This document shows positions 40,823 through 50,148 of a stretch of DNA of 64,000 nucleotides, one piece after another. The stretch is taken from positions 62,001 to 126,000 of the forward strand of contig JAUIIO010000002.1 of assembly GCA_030431715.1 (NCBI GenBank), in the 5' to 3' direction. Positions within the stretch are counted from its first letter, which is position 1. Every line of letters starts with the position of its first letter. The stretch comes from a bacterium. GTDB taxonomy: Bacteria > Bdellovibrionota_C > UBA2361 > RFPC01. Below the pieces are notes generated by a model. The model was not told the DNA's origin. It saw nothing but the letters and a program-made list of their open reading frames with translations, and ran no database searches. The position numbers were made by a program, and so were the translations under genes.

Positions 40823-41983
40823 GTGGTAGCCCTTATGACCAAGATTGACCCTAAAAAACTGGAAAGCTGGAATGCAATTAAGTGGCCGGAAGCAGCAACG
40901 GAGCTTCACGTACACCTCGGTGGTTCAGTGCCACTACACCGACTGTGGGAGATAGCCATCGCTCGCGGTATCCGCGGCATGGGAAATGGCTATGAAGAAT
41001 TTGTGAATCTCGTTAAACGTGAAGGAGACAAGATTACCGATCTGGATAGCTATCTTGAGATCTATGATCGGATCGAACTTATTCAATCAGGTCCTGATGC
41101 AGTACGCGAAAGTGTTATCATTGCTATTCACCGCGCCTTTCTTACCGGCGGACATATCCAATCAGGTCCAGGGATTGAAGAACACTCTGAAGCTCCCCTC
41201 TTTCGTATCGGCTCACTTGAGCTCCGATTTAATCCCCTAAAACGCACCGGTGCAGTATTTCTTAAGGGAGAGCATGCTGGGCTCTATGATGTCGATAGAG
41301 TTATTCGCGCCGCTTGTAACGCTGTAGAAGATGTAGCTATAGGGTTTAAAAACCGAATCCGAGCAGGTCTTATCATTTGCTTTGGTAGAGATATGACATT
41401 TGATGCCAATATGATTCTCGCCAATAAGGTGAGAGAGTGGCTTGACCTCGGACTCGATGTAGTAGGTCTTGATCTTGCAGGTTCAGAGAAAACCAACCCC
41501 CTCTCCGATCCCCAAAAGCTCAAAGAGATGAAAGAGGTCTTTGATACGGTTGGAACTGACATAGGTAGAACAATACATGTAGGTGAAACACCATATATTG
41601 ATGTAGACACTTTTGTTAATACGGTAGAGGCTCTTAATCCAGTACGTGTCGCCCACCCGATAGCAGCCCTTAGAGCTTATTGGGAGAAAAATGACGACCG
41701 TGGGCTTAAAGTGCTTAAAGAACGTAATATCGCTTGTGAGCTTTGTGTTAAATCAAACTTACTTACTGGTGCCGTAAAAGATCTGGATGAATATGGGAAG
41801 GTTATTTCAACTTTTGATGACTTCGAGATCCCATATACGTTTTCCACAGACGCTCCAAGCCTTCAAGGAACAAGCCTCGCCAGCGAGCTTCAATTGTTGT
41901 ATCTTCATGGCAGCATCCAAGAAGAACAGATTCTCAGGGCCCTACAGGTCGCCGAAGATGTGACCTTTCTTAATCAGAAGTAG
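40823..41983 (+). CDS. Adenosine-deaminase superfamily amidohydrolase
   Basis: A 386-residue TIM-barrel amidohydrolase. Motif 1 is HVHLGGS ('HxH' metal ligands; adenosine deaminases read HLHLDGS or HIHLDGA), VGLDLAGSE is the strand near the substrate, IHVGET carries the His/Glu pair, VAHPIAA the next catalytic His, CELCVKSN the 'E.CP.SN' strand, and STDAPSL the final Asp. All metal and proton-transfer residues are thus present, while specificity residues differ (G for D in motif 1, P after H). It may deaminate adenosine or a related nucleoside or aminopurine. Start is GTG 40823 or ATG 40835. It lies 41 bases upstream of pyruvate kinase. Confidence 0.8.
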   Translation: MVALMTKIDPKKLESWNAIKWPEAATELHVHLGGSVPLHRLWEIAIARGIRGMGNGYEEFVNLVKREGDKITDLDSYLEIYDRIELIQSGPDAVRESVIIAIHRAFLTGGHIQSGPGIEEHSEAPLFRIGSLELRFNPLKRTGAVFLKGEHAGLYDVDRVIRAACNAVEDVAIGFKNRIRAGLIICFGRDMTFDANMILANKVREWLDLGLDVVGLDLAGSEKTNPLSDPQKLKEMKEVFDTVGTDIGRTIHVGETPYIDVDTFVNTVEALNPVRVAHPIAALRAYWEKNDDRGLKVLKERNIACELCVKSNLLTGAVKDLDEYGKVISTFDDFEIPYTFSTDAPSLQGTSLASELQLLYLHGSIQEEQILRALQVAEDVTFLNQK

Positions 41984-42024
41984 GCTTTTTGCAGCGCTTG
42001 AGATAAATAAGAAAACGAGGAACT

Positions 42025-43446
42025 ATGACTACCAGAAAAACAAAAATAGTCGCGACTGTTGGACCGGCTTCACGTTCACCTGAAACGCTCCGTCGCCTTA
42101 TTAAGGCTGGCGTGAATGTATTTAGACTCAACTTCTCACACGGTAGCCACGAAGAACATACTGAGAACTTCAACAATATACGCGAAGCTTCGAGCGAGCT
42201 CGGAATGCCGGTGGCTATTCTTCAAGATCTCTCAGGTCCTAAGATACGAATATCTGAGGTCGTAGACACCTATCAAAACATTCAAGACGGGGAATTTCTC
42301 TATCTCAAAAAGTCAGATGGTGGCATGAGTACACCACAGGAGATTCTCGTAGAGCTTCTCGATCCAGCCGCCTTTGTAAAACCGGGCGAGACGGTACTTA
42401 TGGCCGATGGCATAATTACGCTTGAAGTTAGTGCCATTGAAGGTGACCGGGTGAAGTGTCAAATCATGAAGGGGGGGCGAATTCGCTCACGTGTTGGAAT
42501 TGCATTTCCTGATAGTGATTACGACCTTCCGGCTACTACTGAAAAAGATTTTAAGGATATCGCATGGGGGATTAAAAACGGCGTAGATTATGCTGCTATA
42601 TCTTTCGTTAACGATGCAAATGATATTGAACGTCTCCGTGACGAGCTAAAGAAGTCTGACAGCCATATTCAGATCATCTCTAAGATCGAACGCAAGAGTG
42701 CGATTAAAAATATAGACGAAATAGTTGAGGCCAGTGATGGGCTGATGGTTGCTCGAGGAGATCTCGGACTTGAGTTTCCTCTTGAGAAGCTCCCACGTAT
42801 ACAAAAACAACTCATTGAGAAAGCAAACTTTAAAGGTATACCGGTGATCGTAGCAACTCAGATGCTTCATTCCATGATCACCTCCGTTCGCCCTACCAGA
42901 GCCGAAGTCTCCGACATTGCCACTGCCGTCATGAGTGGTGCTGACGCTGTTATGTTGTCTGAAGAGACTGCAATAGGTGAACACCCAATCTTTGCGGTTG
43001 AATATTTGGGGAAAGTTGCTGCTGAAGCTGAGCGCGAATTTGACTTTGAAGAGTATCGACCGAGGCTAAAAAAAGCAGACAGCGCTTCAGTCCCAGATGC
43101 TGTTTCGTATGCCGCCGCAGCTGCTTCTATCAAGGTTCAAGCCGTGGCTGTCATTGCGTGCACTGAAACCGGGAACTCAGCTCGACTTGTCGCCAAGTAT
43201 CGTCCTCAACTTCCGCTCTTTGGAGCATCGAGTCGTGAAGAAGCTCTACGCAGAATGTGTCTCTTTTGGGGCATACAACCTCTTCCATTTAATGCACCTA
43301 AAGATCACGCTGATGAGCTTGAAACCGCACTCGCCAACGTTAAAGAAGTTGGAGGATTTCAAACCGGAGACTCCGTTGTTATCACAGCAGGACTCAGCGT
43401 GAGAACTCCCGGGGCAACCAGCGTTATGCAGATACGCACCCTGTAG
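42025..43446 (+). CDS. pyk: Pyruvate kinase
   Basis: A 473-residue glycolytic enzyme converting phosphoenolpyruvate and ADP to pyruvate and ATP. Visible landmarks: KIVATVGPASRSPETLRRLI, GVNVFRLNFSHGSHEEH, ILQDLSGPKIRI, SKIERKSAIKNIDEIVEASD (catalytic Lys region), VARGDLGLEFP, TQMLHSMITSVRPTRAEVSD and SGADAVMLSEETAIGEHP. The C-terminal allosteric domain is complete, ending TSVMQIRTL. ACGAGGAAC precedes ATG 42025. It follows the adenosine-deaminase-family gene closely, perhaps in one transcript, with no other glycolysis genes beside it. Confidence 0.97.
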   Translation: MTTRKTKIVATVGPASRSPETLRRLIKAGVNVFRLNFSHGSHEEHTENFNNIREASSELGMPVAILQDLSGPKIRISEVVDTYQNIQDGEFLYLKKSDGGMSTPQEILVELLDPAAFVKPGETVLMADGIITLEVSAIEGDRVKCQIMKGGRIRSRVGIAFPDSDYDLPATTEKDFKDIAWGIKNGVDYAAISFVNDANDIERLRDELKKSDSHIQIISKIERKSAIKNIDEIVEASDGLMVARGDLGLEFPLEKLPRIQKQLIEKANFKGIPVIVATQMLHSMITSVRPTRAEVSDIATAVMSGADAVMLSEETAIGEHPIFAVEYLGKVAAEAEREFDFEEYRPRLKKADSASVPDAVSYAAAAASIKVQAVAVIACTETGNSARLVAKYRPQLPLFGASSREEALRRMCLFWGIQPLPFNAPKDHADELETALANVKEVGGFQTGDSVVITAGLSVRTPGATSVMQIRTL

Positions 43447-43700
43447 CCCCCCTCTAGCGGAAGGTACTCATCTCCAGAGCATCACTCAGCTACTCTCCCA
43501 AGAACACTAGGGATCCCCTACTCGTTTTCGCTAACTCGCGAATAGCCAAACCGCGTTTTCCTAATTCCTAGAATCAAACCCGCCGTCTCGATTCAGTACT
43601 TTGCACTCAGATGCGATTTCACGGCATCAAATTAGATTGTAACCCTTCGTATATACTCAAGTACGCGAAGTGAAAGATACACTTTAAAAAGGAACAAACA
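43447..43700. other. Intergenic region between pyk and the FecR/TPR gene
   Basis: A 254-base gap. Only a short dyad (TTCGCTAACTCGCGAA near 43526) and AT-rich promoter-like sequence near 43640-43690 are visible. No terminator with a T-run and no ORF are convincing. Confidence 0.4.
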
Positions 43701-46700
43701 ATGAAACGGGTATCAACTCACCTCCTCATAGTCTTAGCTCTTACTGTGATCACCCTTTCAGCAACCGAAGCACAAGAAGTTGCTAAAATATATTCACTGC
43801 AGGGGAGCGTCGAAGTAAAACCACACGGGCAGTCGTCGTGGAAGCAAGGCGCAAAAGGCCTCACATTAGGCTTAAAGGACGAGATTCGTACAGGATTAAA
43901 GTCGCGAGCTGGTATTCGCTTTAGCGCAGGAAAACTTTTACGACTACGTGAAAACTCACATCTTGTAATTGAAGAACCAAAGCGTGGACAGAAAGAGAGT
44001 GGCAGCCTGAGTCTCACAAAAGGCGCACTCCACCTTTTCTCTAGAAAGTCTCAAGACTTTCCAAATGTACATACTCCAGAGGTCAGCGCTTCGATTCGTG
44101 GTACAGAATTCGTTGTTGCAACTGAAATGAATAATACTACCATCACAGTCCTGCAAGGTATCGTTCAAATGGAAAACTCACACGGCAGTATTACCCTTGC
44201 AAAAAATGATGAAGGGCAAGCAAGTAAGAACTCAGCTCCCATCAAGCGCGTTCTGGTAGATACGGAAGATGCCGTACAGTGGACCTTTCGTATTCCACAA
44301 GTTCTCTCTAGAAAGGACCTTGGGACACTCACACAAAATGAAGAAAAGGCTTATTCAAAGCTGGGTTTTAGCAATGTAACCGGCGCTCAAAAGTTATTAA
44401 GCTCCGAAAAGAGCCCTTCTGTTGGCGGTAACTATTTAAAAGCCTATACTGCTCTTCTTTCAGGGCAGTTCGAAGAAGGGAAAAAGATATTGAGCTCTCT
44501 TGAGAAATCAAGCTCACCGTCAGAAAGAGAGCGTAGTCTTTACGCCGCAACAAGAGCGCTTCTTGAACTTGCTTCAAATGATACCTCTTCAGCAAAAGAA
44601 CTTGCTGAGCAAGCTACAGCGAGTAACGAGCCTGCTACTGCTGCATACCTCATACAATCGCTTACAGCACAGAGCAGCGGTGACCTTGAAACTGCCCTAG
44701 AGTCAACGTTTCTAGCGGTAAAGGAAGACCCTCAAAACAGCTATGCTCAAGCAAGACTCGCAGAGCTTCATCTCGGTAAGGGGGACACGAAGAAAGCGCT
44801 CGAACTCGCTCAAAAGGCAGTGGCGCTCTCCCCTCACGATGCATACGCTCGTGGAGTATTAGGATTTGCCTATCTTTCACGGCTTAAGTCTAAGGAAGCG
44901 ATTAAGACGTTTGAAGACGGACTCAAACTTGAAGATCACAACGGTTTACTTCATCTCGGTCTTGGCCTCGGTATGATCAACCAAGGCTCTCTTCAGGAAG
45001 GACGAGAAGAGATTGAGAAAGCCGTCCACCTAGAACCAAACATATCACTGTACAGAAGTTATTTAGGGAAAGCGTTTTTTGAAGAAGAGGATGAAGACCT
45101 TGCTTCAAATGAATACGAGATGGCGATTGCTCTCGATCCAGAGGATCCAACACCCTATTTATACCGCGCTTTTAATAAACTTTCACAAAACAGAGTCCCT
45201 GGAGCTCTTAAGGATGTTGAAGAGTCAATTAAACGTAATGATGCCAGAGCTGTATACCGATCTAAGCTGCTTCTTGATCAAGATACCTCAGTTCGAACAA
45301 CAAGCCTTGCGGAAGTCTTTAATCAACTGGGATTCTCACAAGTTGCACGTCTAGAAGCTATAAAGTCTATAAATTCAGACTACACAAACTTTGCGGCACA
45401 CAGACTCTATGCAGACAGTTTAGAAGGCTCGTTCCTCTCGGATGCTCGATTTACTCAAAATGTTATTGCGGACCTTCTATCACCTGTGAGTTTTAACGTC
45501 TTTCAGAGTTTTAATGGATTTTCAAACGATCCATCGCTCAATGACTATGCAGCACTCTTTGATCGCCCAGGACACCGCGGTGAGTATACCTTCTCAGGCA
45601 CGAATCAGGATGACCTCTATAAGGGAAGCACTGTTCAAACCGGAAAGATTGGCGATCTGGGATATCTTGCGAGTTACGCTACTGACTATGCTCGTGGTCA
45701 TAAGTCCGGGGGAGACTACCTGCGAGCACATCGCTTTCAGCTCGGTGGGAATTATCAACTCAGCCCGGATGATAGAGTTATCGTACAATCAGCCTATATT
45801 CGGAGAGAAGATAACAATCAAGAATACGGTGCACTCCTTGAGGATTTTGAAGCAAGCATAGGTTCCTACCACAAACTCTCAGCGCAATCAGAACTTGTTA
45901 CCCGTTTTGAGTACCTAAACAGAAATTTTGATAATTTTGACAATGGCATTTATGAGGATGCTCATCAGGAGATCATTGCTGATGGAGTTATTTTTCCATT
46001 CGATGATACTGAGCTCTTTCTTAACCAGATGACAGATGAGGATCAAAGAACTCTGAGAGGAAGTTTGCAGCATATCTTTCAATCAGAATCGTTCAACCTT
46101 GTTACCGGTGGTCAGTACCTGTACTCACGTGGTGATGGAGACGAAGAGAGTGTTATCCTTGAAGATAGCCTTGATTATTTTACTGGCCTTGACCGCGAAA
46201 GAAACTCAGAAGCTGGGTTCAACTCGGATTCGTATTCACTTTATTCTTACTCAACTGTCCATTTGAGTGAGTATGCTGATTTTAATGCTGGACTTAATTT
46301 TACAGAAATTCAACTACCAGGCTACGATGTTCTAGCTCCATTTGTAGATGGAGAAAGAAGTGAGCATAAACTCCTTCCGAAGATAGGACTAACTCTCTAT
46401 CCTGAGGAACATACTATTATTCGTAGTGCCTATTTTCAGACACTTGGGATATCAAACGTAAGTGATATCGGAACTATTGAACCTACTCTTGTAGGGAGCT
46501 TTAATCAGGTATTTGGCGATCTCCCAGGGGCGAAAGCTGAGAACTTTGGAATAGGTATCGATAGAAAAGACCCGTCCAATATCTATTACGGAGCGCAATA
46601 TATCTACCGTGACATAGACCGAATGGGCCTGACAACTGAATCTCTTTTTACCTTCGATGCAGACACACTGGCCGATACACAGTCATTTGTCACCAGCGAA

Positions 46701-47123
46701 GCTCCTGAGAGCGAGATAGAGCATATCTTCAACACATATTTTTATGCGCTTTTAAGTGACTCTTCGAGTGCAACATTTGATTACGAGCGAATCATGTTAG
46801 AGGCAGGAGATATTGATGAGACGAATGAAACAGATCGTGTGCGAGCACGTTTAAATTACTTCTCACCGCAGCGCTGGTTCGCTTTCGGTCAGGCTTCTTT
46901 TTATAATCAATATCTTAAAAATGTTGATGGGTATACTGATGGAAGCAACGATTTCTGGTTGATAGATATAGGCCTCGGATATCGACTGCCGAAGCGGCAT
47001 GGGGCGGTTCAGTTCGTACTTAAAAATCTACTCGATCAGGATTTTGAGTTCGCAGATCGTGGACGAATAGATCCTATAACGAATGAACTCACTGGAGTTC
47101 TTGAATTCTCCGTTAACTTCTAA
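43701..47123 (+). CDS. FecR-domain / TPR / beta-barrel outer-membrane fusion protein
   Basis: An 1140-residue protein. A signal peptide (LLIVLALTVITLSATEA) is followed by a FecR-like domain (about 30-170: LQGSVEVKPHGQSSWKQG, DEIRTGLKSRAGIRFSAGKL, SIRGTEFVVATEMNNTTITV), then about ten TPR-like repeats (250-560: NSYAQARLAELHLGKGDTKK, SPHDAYARGVLGFAYLSRLK, EPNISLYRSYLGKAFFEEED), then a long strand-rich part (about 590-1140) ending in a TonB-receptor-like C-terminus (LEFSVNF, terminal Phe). It is probably in the outer membrane with periplasmic FecR/TPR parts. It is 54 bases ahead of a CHASE2-cyclase gene, a common pairing, so the two may sense and signal across the envelope. Confidence 0.85.
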   Translation: MKRVSTHLLIVLALTVITLSATEAQEVAKIYSLQGSVEVKPHGQSSWKQGAKGLTLGLKDEIRTGLKSRAGIRFSAGKLLRLRENSHLVIEEPKRGQKESGSLSLTKGALHLFSRKSQDFPNVHTPEVSASIRGTEFVVATEMNNTTITVLQGIVQMENSHGSITLAKNDEGQASKNSAPIKRVLVDTEDAVQWTFRIPQVLSRKDLGTLTQNEEKAYSKLGFSNVTGAQKLLSSEKSPSVGGNYLKAYTALLSGQFEEGKKILSSLEKSSSPSERERSLYAATRALLELASNDTSSAKELAEQATASNEPATAAYLIQSLTAQSSGDLETALESTFLAVKEDPQNSYAQARLAELHLGKGDTKKALELAQKAVALSPHDAYARGVLGFAYLSRLKSKEAIKTFEDGLKLEDHNGLLHLGLGLGMINQGSLQEGREEIEKAVHLEPNISLYRSYLGKAFFEEEDEDLASNEYEMAIALDPEDPTPYLYRAFNKLSQNRVPGALKDVEESIKRNDARAVYRSKLLLDQDTSVRTTSLAEVFNQLGFSQVARLEAIKSINSDYTNFAAHRLYADSLEGSFLSDARFTQNVIADLLSPVSFNVFQSFNGFSNDPSLNDYAALFDRPGHRGEYTFSGTNQDDLYKGSTVQTGKIGDLGYLASYATDYARGHKSGGDYLRAHRFQLGGNYQLSPDDRVIVQSAYIRREDNNQEYGALLEDFEASIGSYHKLSAQSELVTRFEYLNRNFDNFDNGIYEDAHQEIIADGVIFPFDDTELFLNQMTDEDQRTLRGSLQHIFQSESFNLVTGGQYLYSRGDGDEESVILEDSLDYFTGLDRERNSEAGFNSDSYSLYSYSTVHLSEYADFNAGLNFTEIQLPGYDVLAPFVDGERSEHKLLPKIGLTLYPEEHTIIRSAYFQTLGISNVSDIGTIEPTLVGSFNQVFGDLPGAKAENFGIGIDRKDPSNIYYGAQYIYRDIDRMGLTTESLFTFDADTLADTQSFVTSEAPESEIEHIFNTYFYALLSDSSSATFDYERIMLEAGDIDETNETDRVRARLNYFSPQRWFAFGQASFYNQYLKNVDGYTDGSNDFWLIDIGLGYRLPKRHGAVQFVLKNLLDQDFEFADRGRIDPITNELTGVLEFSVNF

Positions 47124-47177
47124 GAGGAGTTTTATAGCAGGATTAACTCTCGTAGTAGGAACCTGATATGGCAAGTT

Positions 47178-49136
47178 ATGAAAAAGCGCATTTTTCTCAT
47201 TATCGCTGCTCTTTGTATCACGTTCCTCCACGCCACGTTCTATAACTCCAAGTGGGGAGAGCAGTTTGAGGTAGGTGCTCTGGACCTTTGGTTTCATTTT
47301 AGAGGGCCTATTGACCCACCCGAAGATGTCATCTTGGTCGCAATCGACGAAGATAGCTATCAGGAACTCGGCGTTCCAATGGATAAGGCGTGGCCTAGAA
47401 GCTTACACGCTCAGTTACTTCAACGACTGAGTAGAGCTGGAGTTCGGCGTGCAATCTTTGATGTTCTTTTTCTGGGCCCAAGTGATAGTAGTGAGGCAGA
47501 TCAAGAATTGGCAGAGGCGCTTCATTCGCTCCCTACCGTTATCGGGGCTGACTACGGTGTTTCATTGGGCGCTTTTGAAACTCATCAACTGCTTCTCCCG
47601 TATGAGCCTTTCCGAGAGCAGGTTGAATCTGTCGCTCTTGTTGGCTTTCCTGAAGATGCTGGCGTAGTGAGACGATTTAAGACTCTTCGCTCTGAACTCT
47701 CTGAAGGTTACCCCTCTCTGGCAGAGAGTGGTGCCGGCTACTCAACACCAGTGTATCCCCCTGCCTCTCAGGATTTTATCTCTTTCTACGGTCCGGCAGG
47801 TGCCATTCCAACCTACTCATACTTTGAGGTCCTTGATGAGGAGCTCGTTTGGGACGAAGAGCTCCAAGGCAAAACTGTCTACATAGGACTCATTATGAGA
47901 ACAGCACTTGGCCCAGCTCAGAAAGATAGTTTTGTAACCCCATACTGGCGTCAAGGAAGAACCTTCGGAGTCGAGATTCACGCAACAGCAGCAGCGAATC
48001 TTATGAGTGGGAATTGGATTACTAGGAGCGATCGCAGGCGTGAGCTCCTCTACCTGAGCCTTTTTGTATTTCTCAGTAGCTATCTCGTGCTCTCTCTATC
48101 ACCACTTGTCGGATTTGGACTCATTCTCTTCATGATTCCTGCTTGGGGAGTAATTTCTTATTATGCATTTCTTAACCACTCGTTTTTTGTTCCTGGAGTA
48201 CTTCTTCACACAATCATAATTCCGAGTGTATTCTTGGTATCTACCCTCATCTATTATTTTGTTACCTATCGCTCGCAAAAGCGCACACAGAAAGCATTTG
48301 AGCACTATCTTTCCCCACACATGGCTCGTGAAGCTGCGCAAAATCCTGAACTTCTACAACTTGGTGGTAAGAAGATGCATGCCACAGCACTCTTTACCGA
48401 CATCGCAAATTTCACCTCTATATCTGAGTCTATGAGCGCTGAAGAGGTCTCACGAATGCTCAATACGTATTTTACAGAAGTCATGGACGTTGTGTTTGAA
48501 AATGGTGGAACGCTCATTAAGTTTATTGGAGATGCGATCTTTGCGGTATGGGGAGCCCCAAAGATTATACCTGATCACCCCGAACAAGCTCTCAAAAGTG
48601 CTATCCAGATTGCAAAACAGGTTGAAATCTTTAATGCCAGTGGTGATTTTCCACCACTACACACACGTATCGGTCTTCATAGCGGTGATATGCTCATAGG
48701 AAATCTTGGTTCTGCCAGACGATTCGATTACACCGCAGTCGGAGATTCCGTAAACCTCGCAGCTCGACTTGAAAGTTTAAACAAATACTTCGGCACAACA
48801 ATACTCTTTAGTGAAAGTGTCAGATCAGAACTTCAAGAGCAATACCGAAGCCTCTGTATCGGGGCGGTAAAAGTTGTAGGGAAAAATGATAGCGTCCAGA
48901 TCTTTACAATCCTTTCTGATAACCTGGATAGTATCTGGGATAAAACATGGGAATGGGCACGTGAAGCCTTCGTTGCAAAAGACTGGTCAAATGCTAAGGA
49001 GCTCTTTACACAAATCGCTGAATCTGAGAACCAGCTTTCAACCGCTGCAAGATTCTACCTTGAGCAAATTGCGGAAAAGGAACGAAATGCGCCACTCCAG
49101 GACTGGAACGGGGAAATATCTTTTTTGACCAAGTAA
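47178..49136 (+). CDS. CHASE2-domain class III adenylate/guanylate cyclase
   Basis: A 652-residue membrane protein. After an N-terminal helix a CHASE2 sensor domain (about 30-290: ILVAIDEDSYQELG, WPRSLHAQLLQRLSRAGVRR, IFDVLFLGP) faces the periplasm. Three membrane helices (about 290-360) lead to a class III cyclase domain with ALFTDIANFTS (metal-binding Asp), KFIGDAIFAVWGAP (second metal Asp), and FDYTAVGDSVNLAARLESL, the part with the conserved Asn/Arg pair. Metal and transition-state residues look intact, so cAMP or cGMP is likely made. A short TPR-like tail ends the protein. The upstream FecR/TPR protein is its probable sensory partner. Confidence 0.92.
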   Translation: MKKRIFLIIAALCITFLHATFYNSKWGEQFEVGALDLWFHFRGPIDPPEDVILVAIDEDSYQELGVPMDKAWPRSLHAQLLQRLSRAGVRRAIFDVLFLGPSDSSEADQELAEALHSLPTVIGADYGVSLGAFETHQLLLPYEPFREQVESVALVGFPEDAGVVRRFKTLRSELSEGYPSLAESGAGYSTPVYPPASQDFISFYGPAGAIPTYSYFEVLDEELVWDEELQGKTVYIGLIMRTALGPAQKDSFVTPYWRQGRTFGVEIHATAAANLMSGNWITRSDRRRELLYLSLFVFLSSYLVLSLSPLVGFGLILFMIPAWGVISYYAFLNHSFFVPGVLLHTIIIPSVFLVSTLIYYFVTYRSQKRTQKAFEHYLSPHMAREAAQNPELLQLGGKKMHATALFTDIANFTSISESMSAEEVSRMLNTYFTEVMDVVFENGGTLIKFIGDAIFAVWGAPKIIPDHPEQALKSAIQIAKQVEIFNASGDFPPLHTRIGLHSGDMLIGNLGSARRFDYTAVGDSVNLAARLESLNKYFGTTILFSESVRSELQEQYRSLCIGAVKVVGKNDSVQIFTILSDNLDSIWDKTWEWAREAFVAKDWSNAKELFTQIAESENQLSTAARFYLEQIAEKERNAPLQDWNGEISFLTK

Positions 49137-49169
49137 ACTTTTAACTATATAGTTACGACACGATAGAAT

Positions 49170-49703
49170 ATGAATACAGCACATATTATAACTGGAACAC
49201 CTGCCGCAGGGAAAACGACATTTGCCAAGCGTTATGGCACGCAGCACGCTCTCCCTCTTATTGACATCGACACCGTCACCGGGCGGCTCATACAACGATC
49301 CTTGAAAGTCACGGGGAAGGACCCAAACGATAGAGATAGTAAAGAATTTAAAGATACCTTCCGGGAAGATATCTACGAGACACTTTTTGATGTGGCGCGA
49401 GAAAATCTCGAATGGATGGATGTCATTATCGTCGGGCCGTTCACACGTGAGATCCGTGATCCGGAGTGGCCAGCTAAGCTTCAGAAGAGACTTCATGCCA
49501 ATATTGAGGTCTATTATATGTATTGTCCCCCCGAACTGCGTGTCCAACGTATGAAAGAGCGAGCAAGCCCGAGAGATATTTTGAAATTTCAAAACTGGGA
49601 AGAGATTAATGCTACCTACGGTGATGAAGCACCACCACCATTTGAGCACAATTTTATCGATACCTCCAAAGAGGAAAATATCGCTACATACTTGCAACGC
49701 TAG
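49170..49703 (+). CDS. P-loop kinase-like protein (AAA_33/zeta-type fold)
   Basis: A 177-residue protein. Walker A is GTPAAGKTTFAK at about 9-20; DIDTVTG is the second-strand Asp region seen in small kinases; VIIVGPF is a Walker-B-like strand; YYMYCPPELRVQRMKERA supplies a lid Arg, as in zeta-toxin/gluconokinase-type kinases. No substrate-specific signature is clear. It converges with and overlaps the next minus-strand gene by 20 bases. It lies 33 bases after the cyclase gene and may be in its transcript. Confidence 0.7.
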   Translation: MNTAHIITGTPAAGKTTFAKRYGTQHALPLIDIDTVTGRLIQRSLKVTGKDPNDRDSKEFKDTFREDIYETLFDVARENLEWMDVIIVGPFTREIRDPEWPAKLQKRLHANIEVYYMYCPPELRVQRMKERASPRDILKFQNWEEINATYGDEAPPPFEHNFIDTSKEENIATYLQR

Positions 49704-50079
49704 TTGGTAGCGGCTCAAGGCACTTTCGTGCATATTCTTCGAGGCGATCTTCGTTCATTGGAAGGGTGAGATAGTAGTCTATAGCACTGTGCACTCGTTC
49801 CACACTGTCCTCAGAGAGCACAATGAATGAAACACCTACTCCATCATCATCTATTCCCTTCTCAAGGAATGCTTTCATGGTAGAATCCTTAAATTCACAA
49901 TCAGTGATAACGAGTTTTATATCTCGATTTTCAGCCAGAAGTGAAGGAGCACACTCAATGTCATCAACTGAAAAGGTAGGATAGCCGTATGACTCCATCT
50001 TGAGCTTGATATCTTGCCGACACCCTGCATCTTTACAGCTCACAAGAACTTTCGGACGTTGATAGTCACATACATACAT
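49684..50079 (-). CDS. Degenerate receiver-like protein
   Basis: A 131-residue protein with the strand-helix order of a receiver domain: PKVLVSCKDAGCRQDIKLKM, IKLVITDCEFKD (the strand with the candidate phospho-Asp), VSFIVLSEDS (switch strand) and DYYLTLPMNEDRL where the conserved Lys is replaced (LTLP for 'l.KP'). The acidic pair after strand 1 is missing (CKD). Probably a phosphorylation-independent pseudo-receiver. Start is ATG 50079 with GGAGG upstream; an earlier GTG would include this box. Its last 20 bases overlap the convergent kinase-like gene. Confidence 0.6.
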   Translation of the reverse strand: MYVCDYQRPKVLVSCKDAGCRQDIKLKMESYGYPTFSVDDIECAPSLLAENRDIKLVITDCEFKDSTMKAFLEKGIDDDGVGVSFIVLSEDSVERVHSAIDYYLTLPMNEDRLEEYARKCLEPLPTSVASM

Positions 50080-50148
50080 TGGTAATATTCCTCCACTGAA
50101 CACACTTATAAGTCTGATGTCGACAGAGAGGCACTAATGCTAAAGTGC

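Noticed and set aside
43701-47123. FecR domain considered as an iron-uptake sigma regulator
   Set aside because: No sigma factor or TonB siderophore receptor operon beside it; FecR domains of this kind pair with CHASE2 cyclases in non-iron settings.
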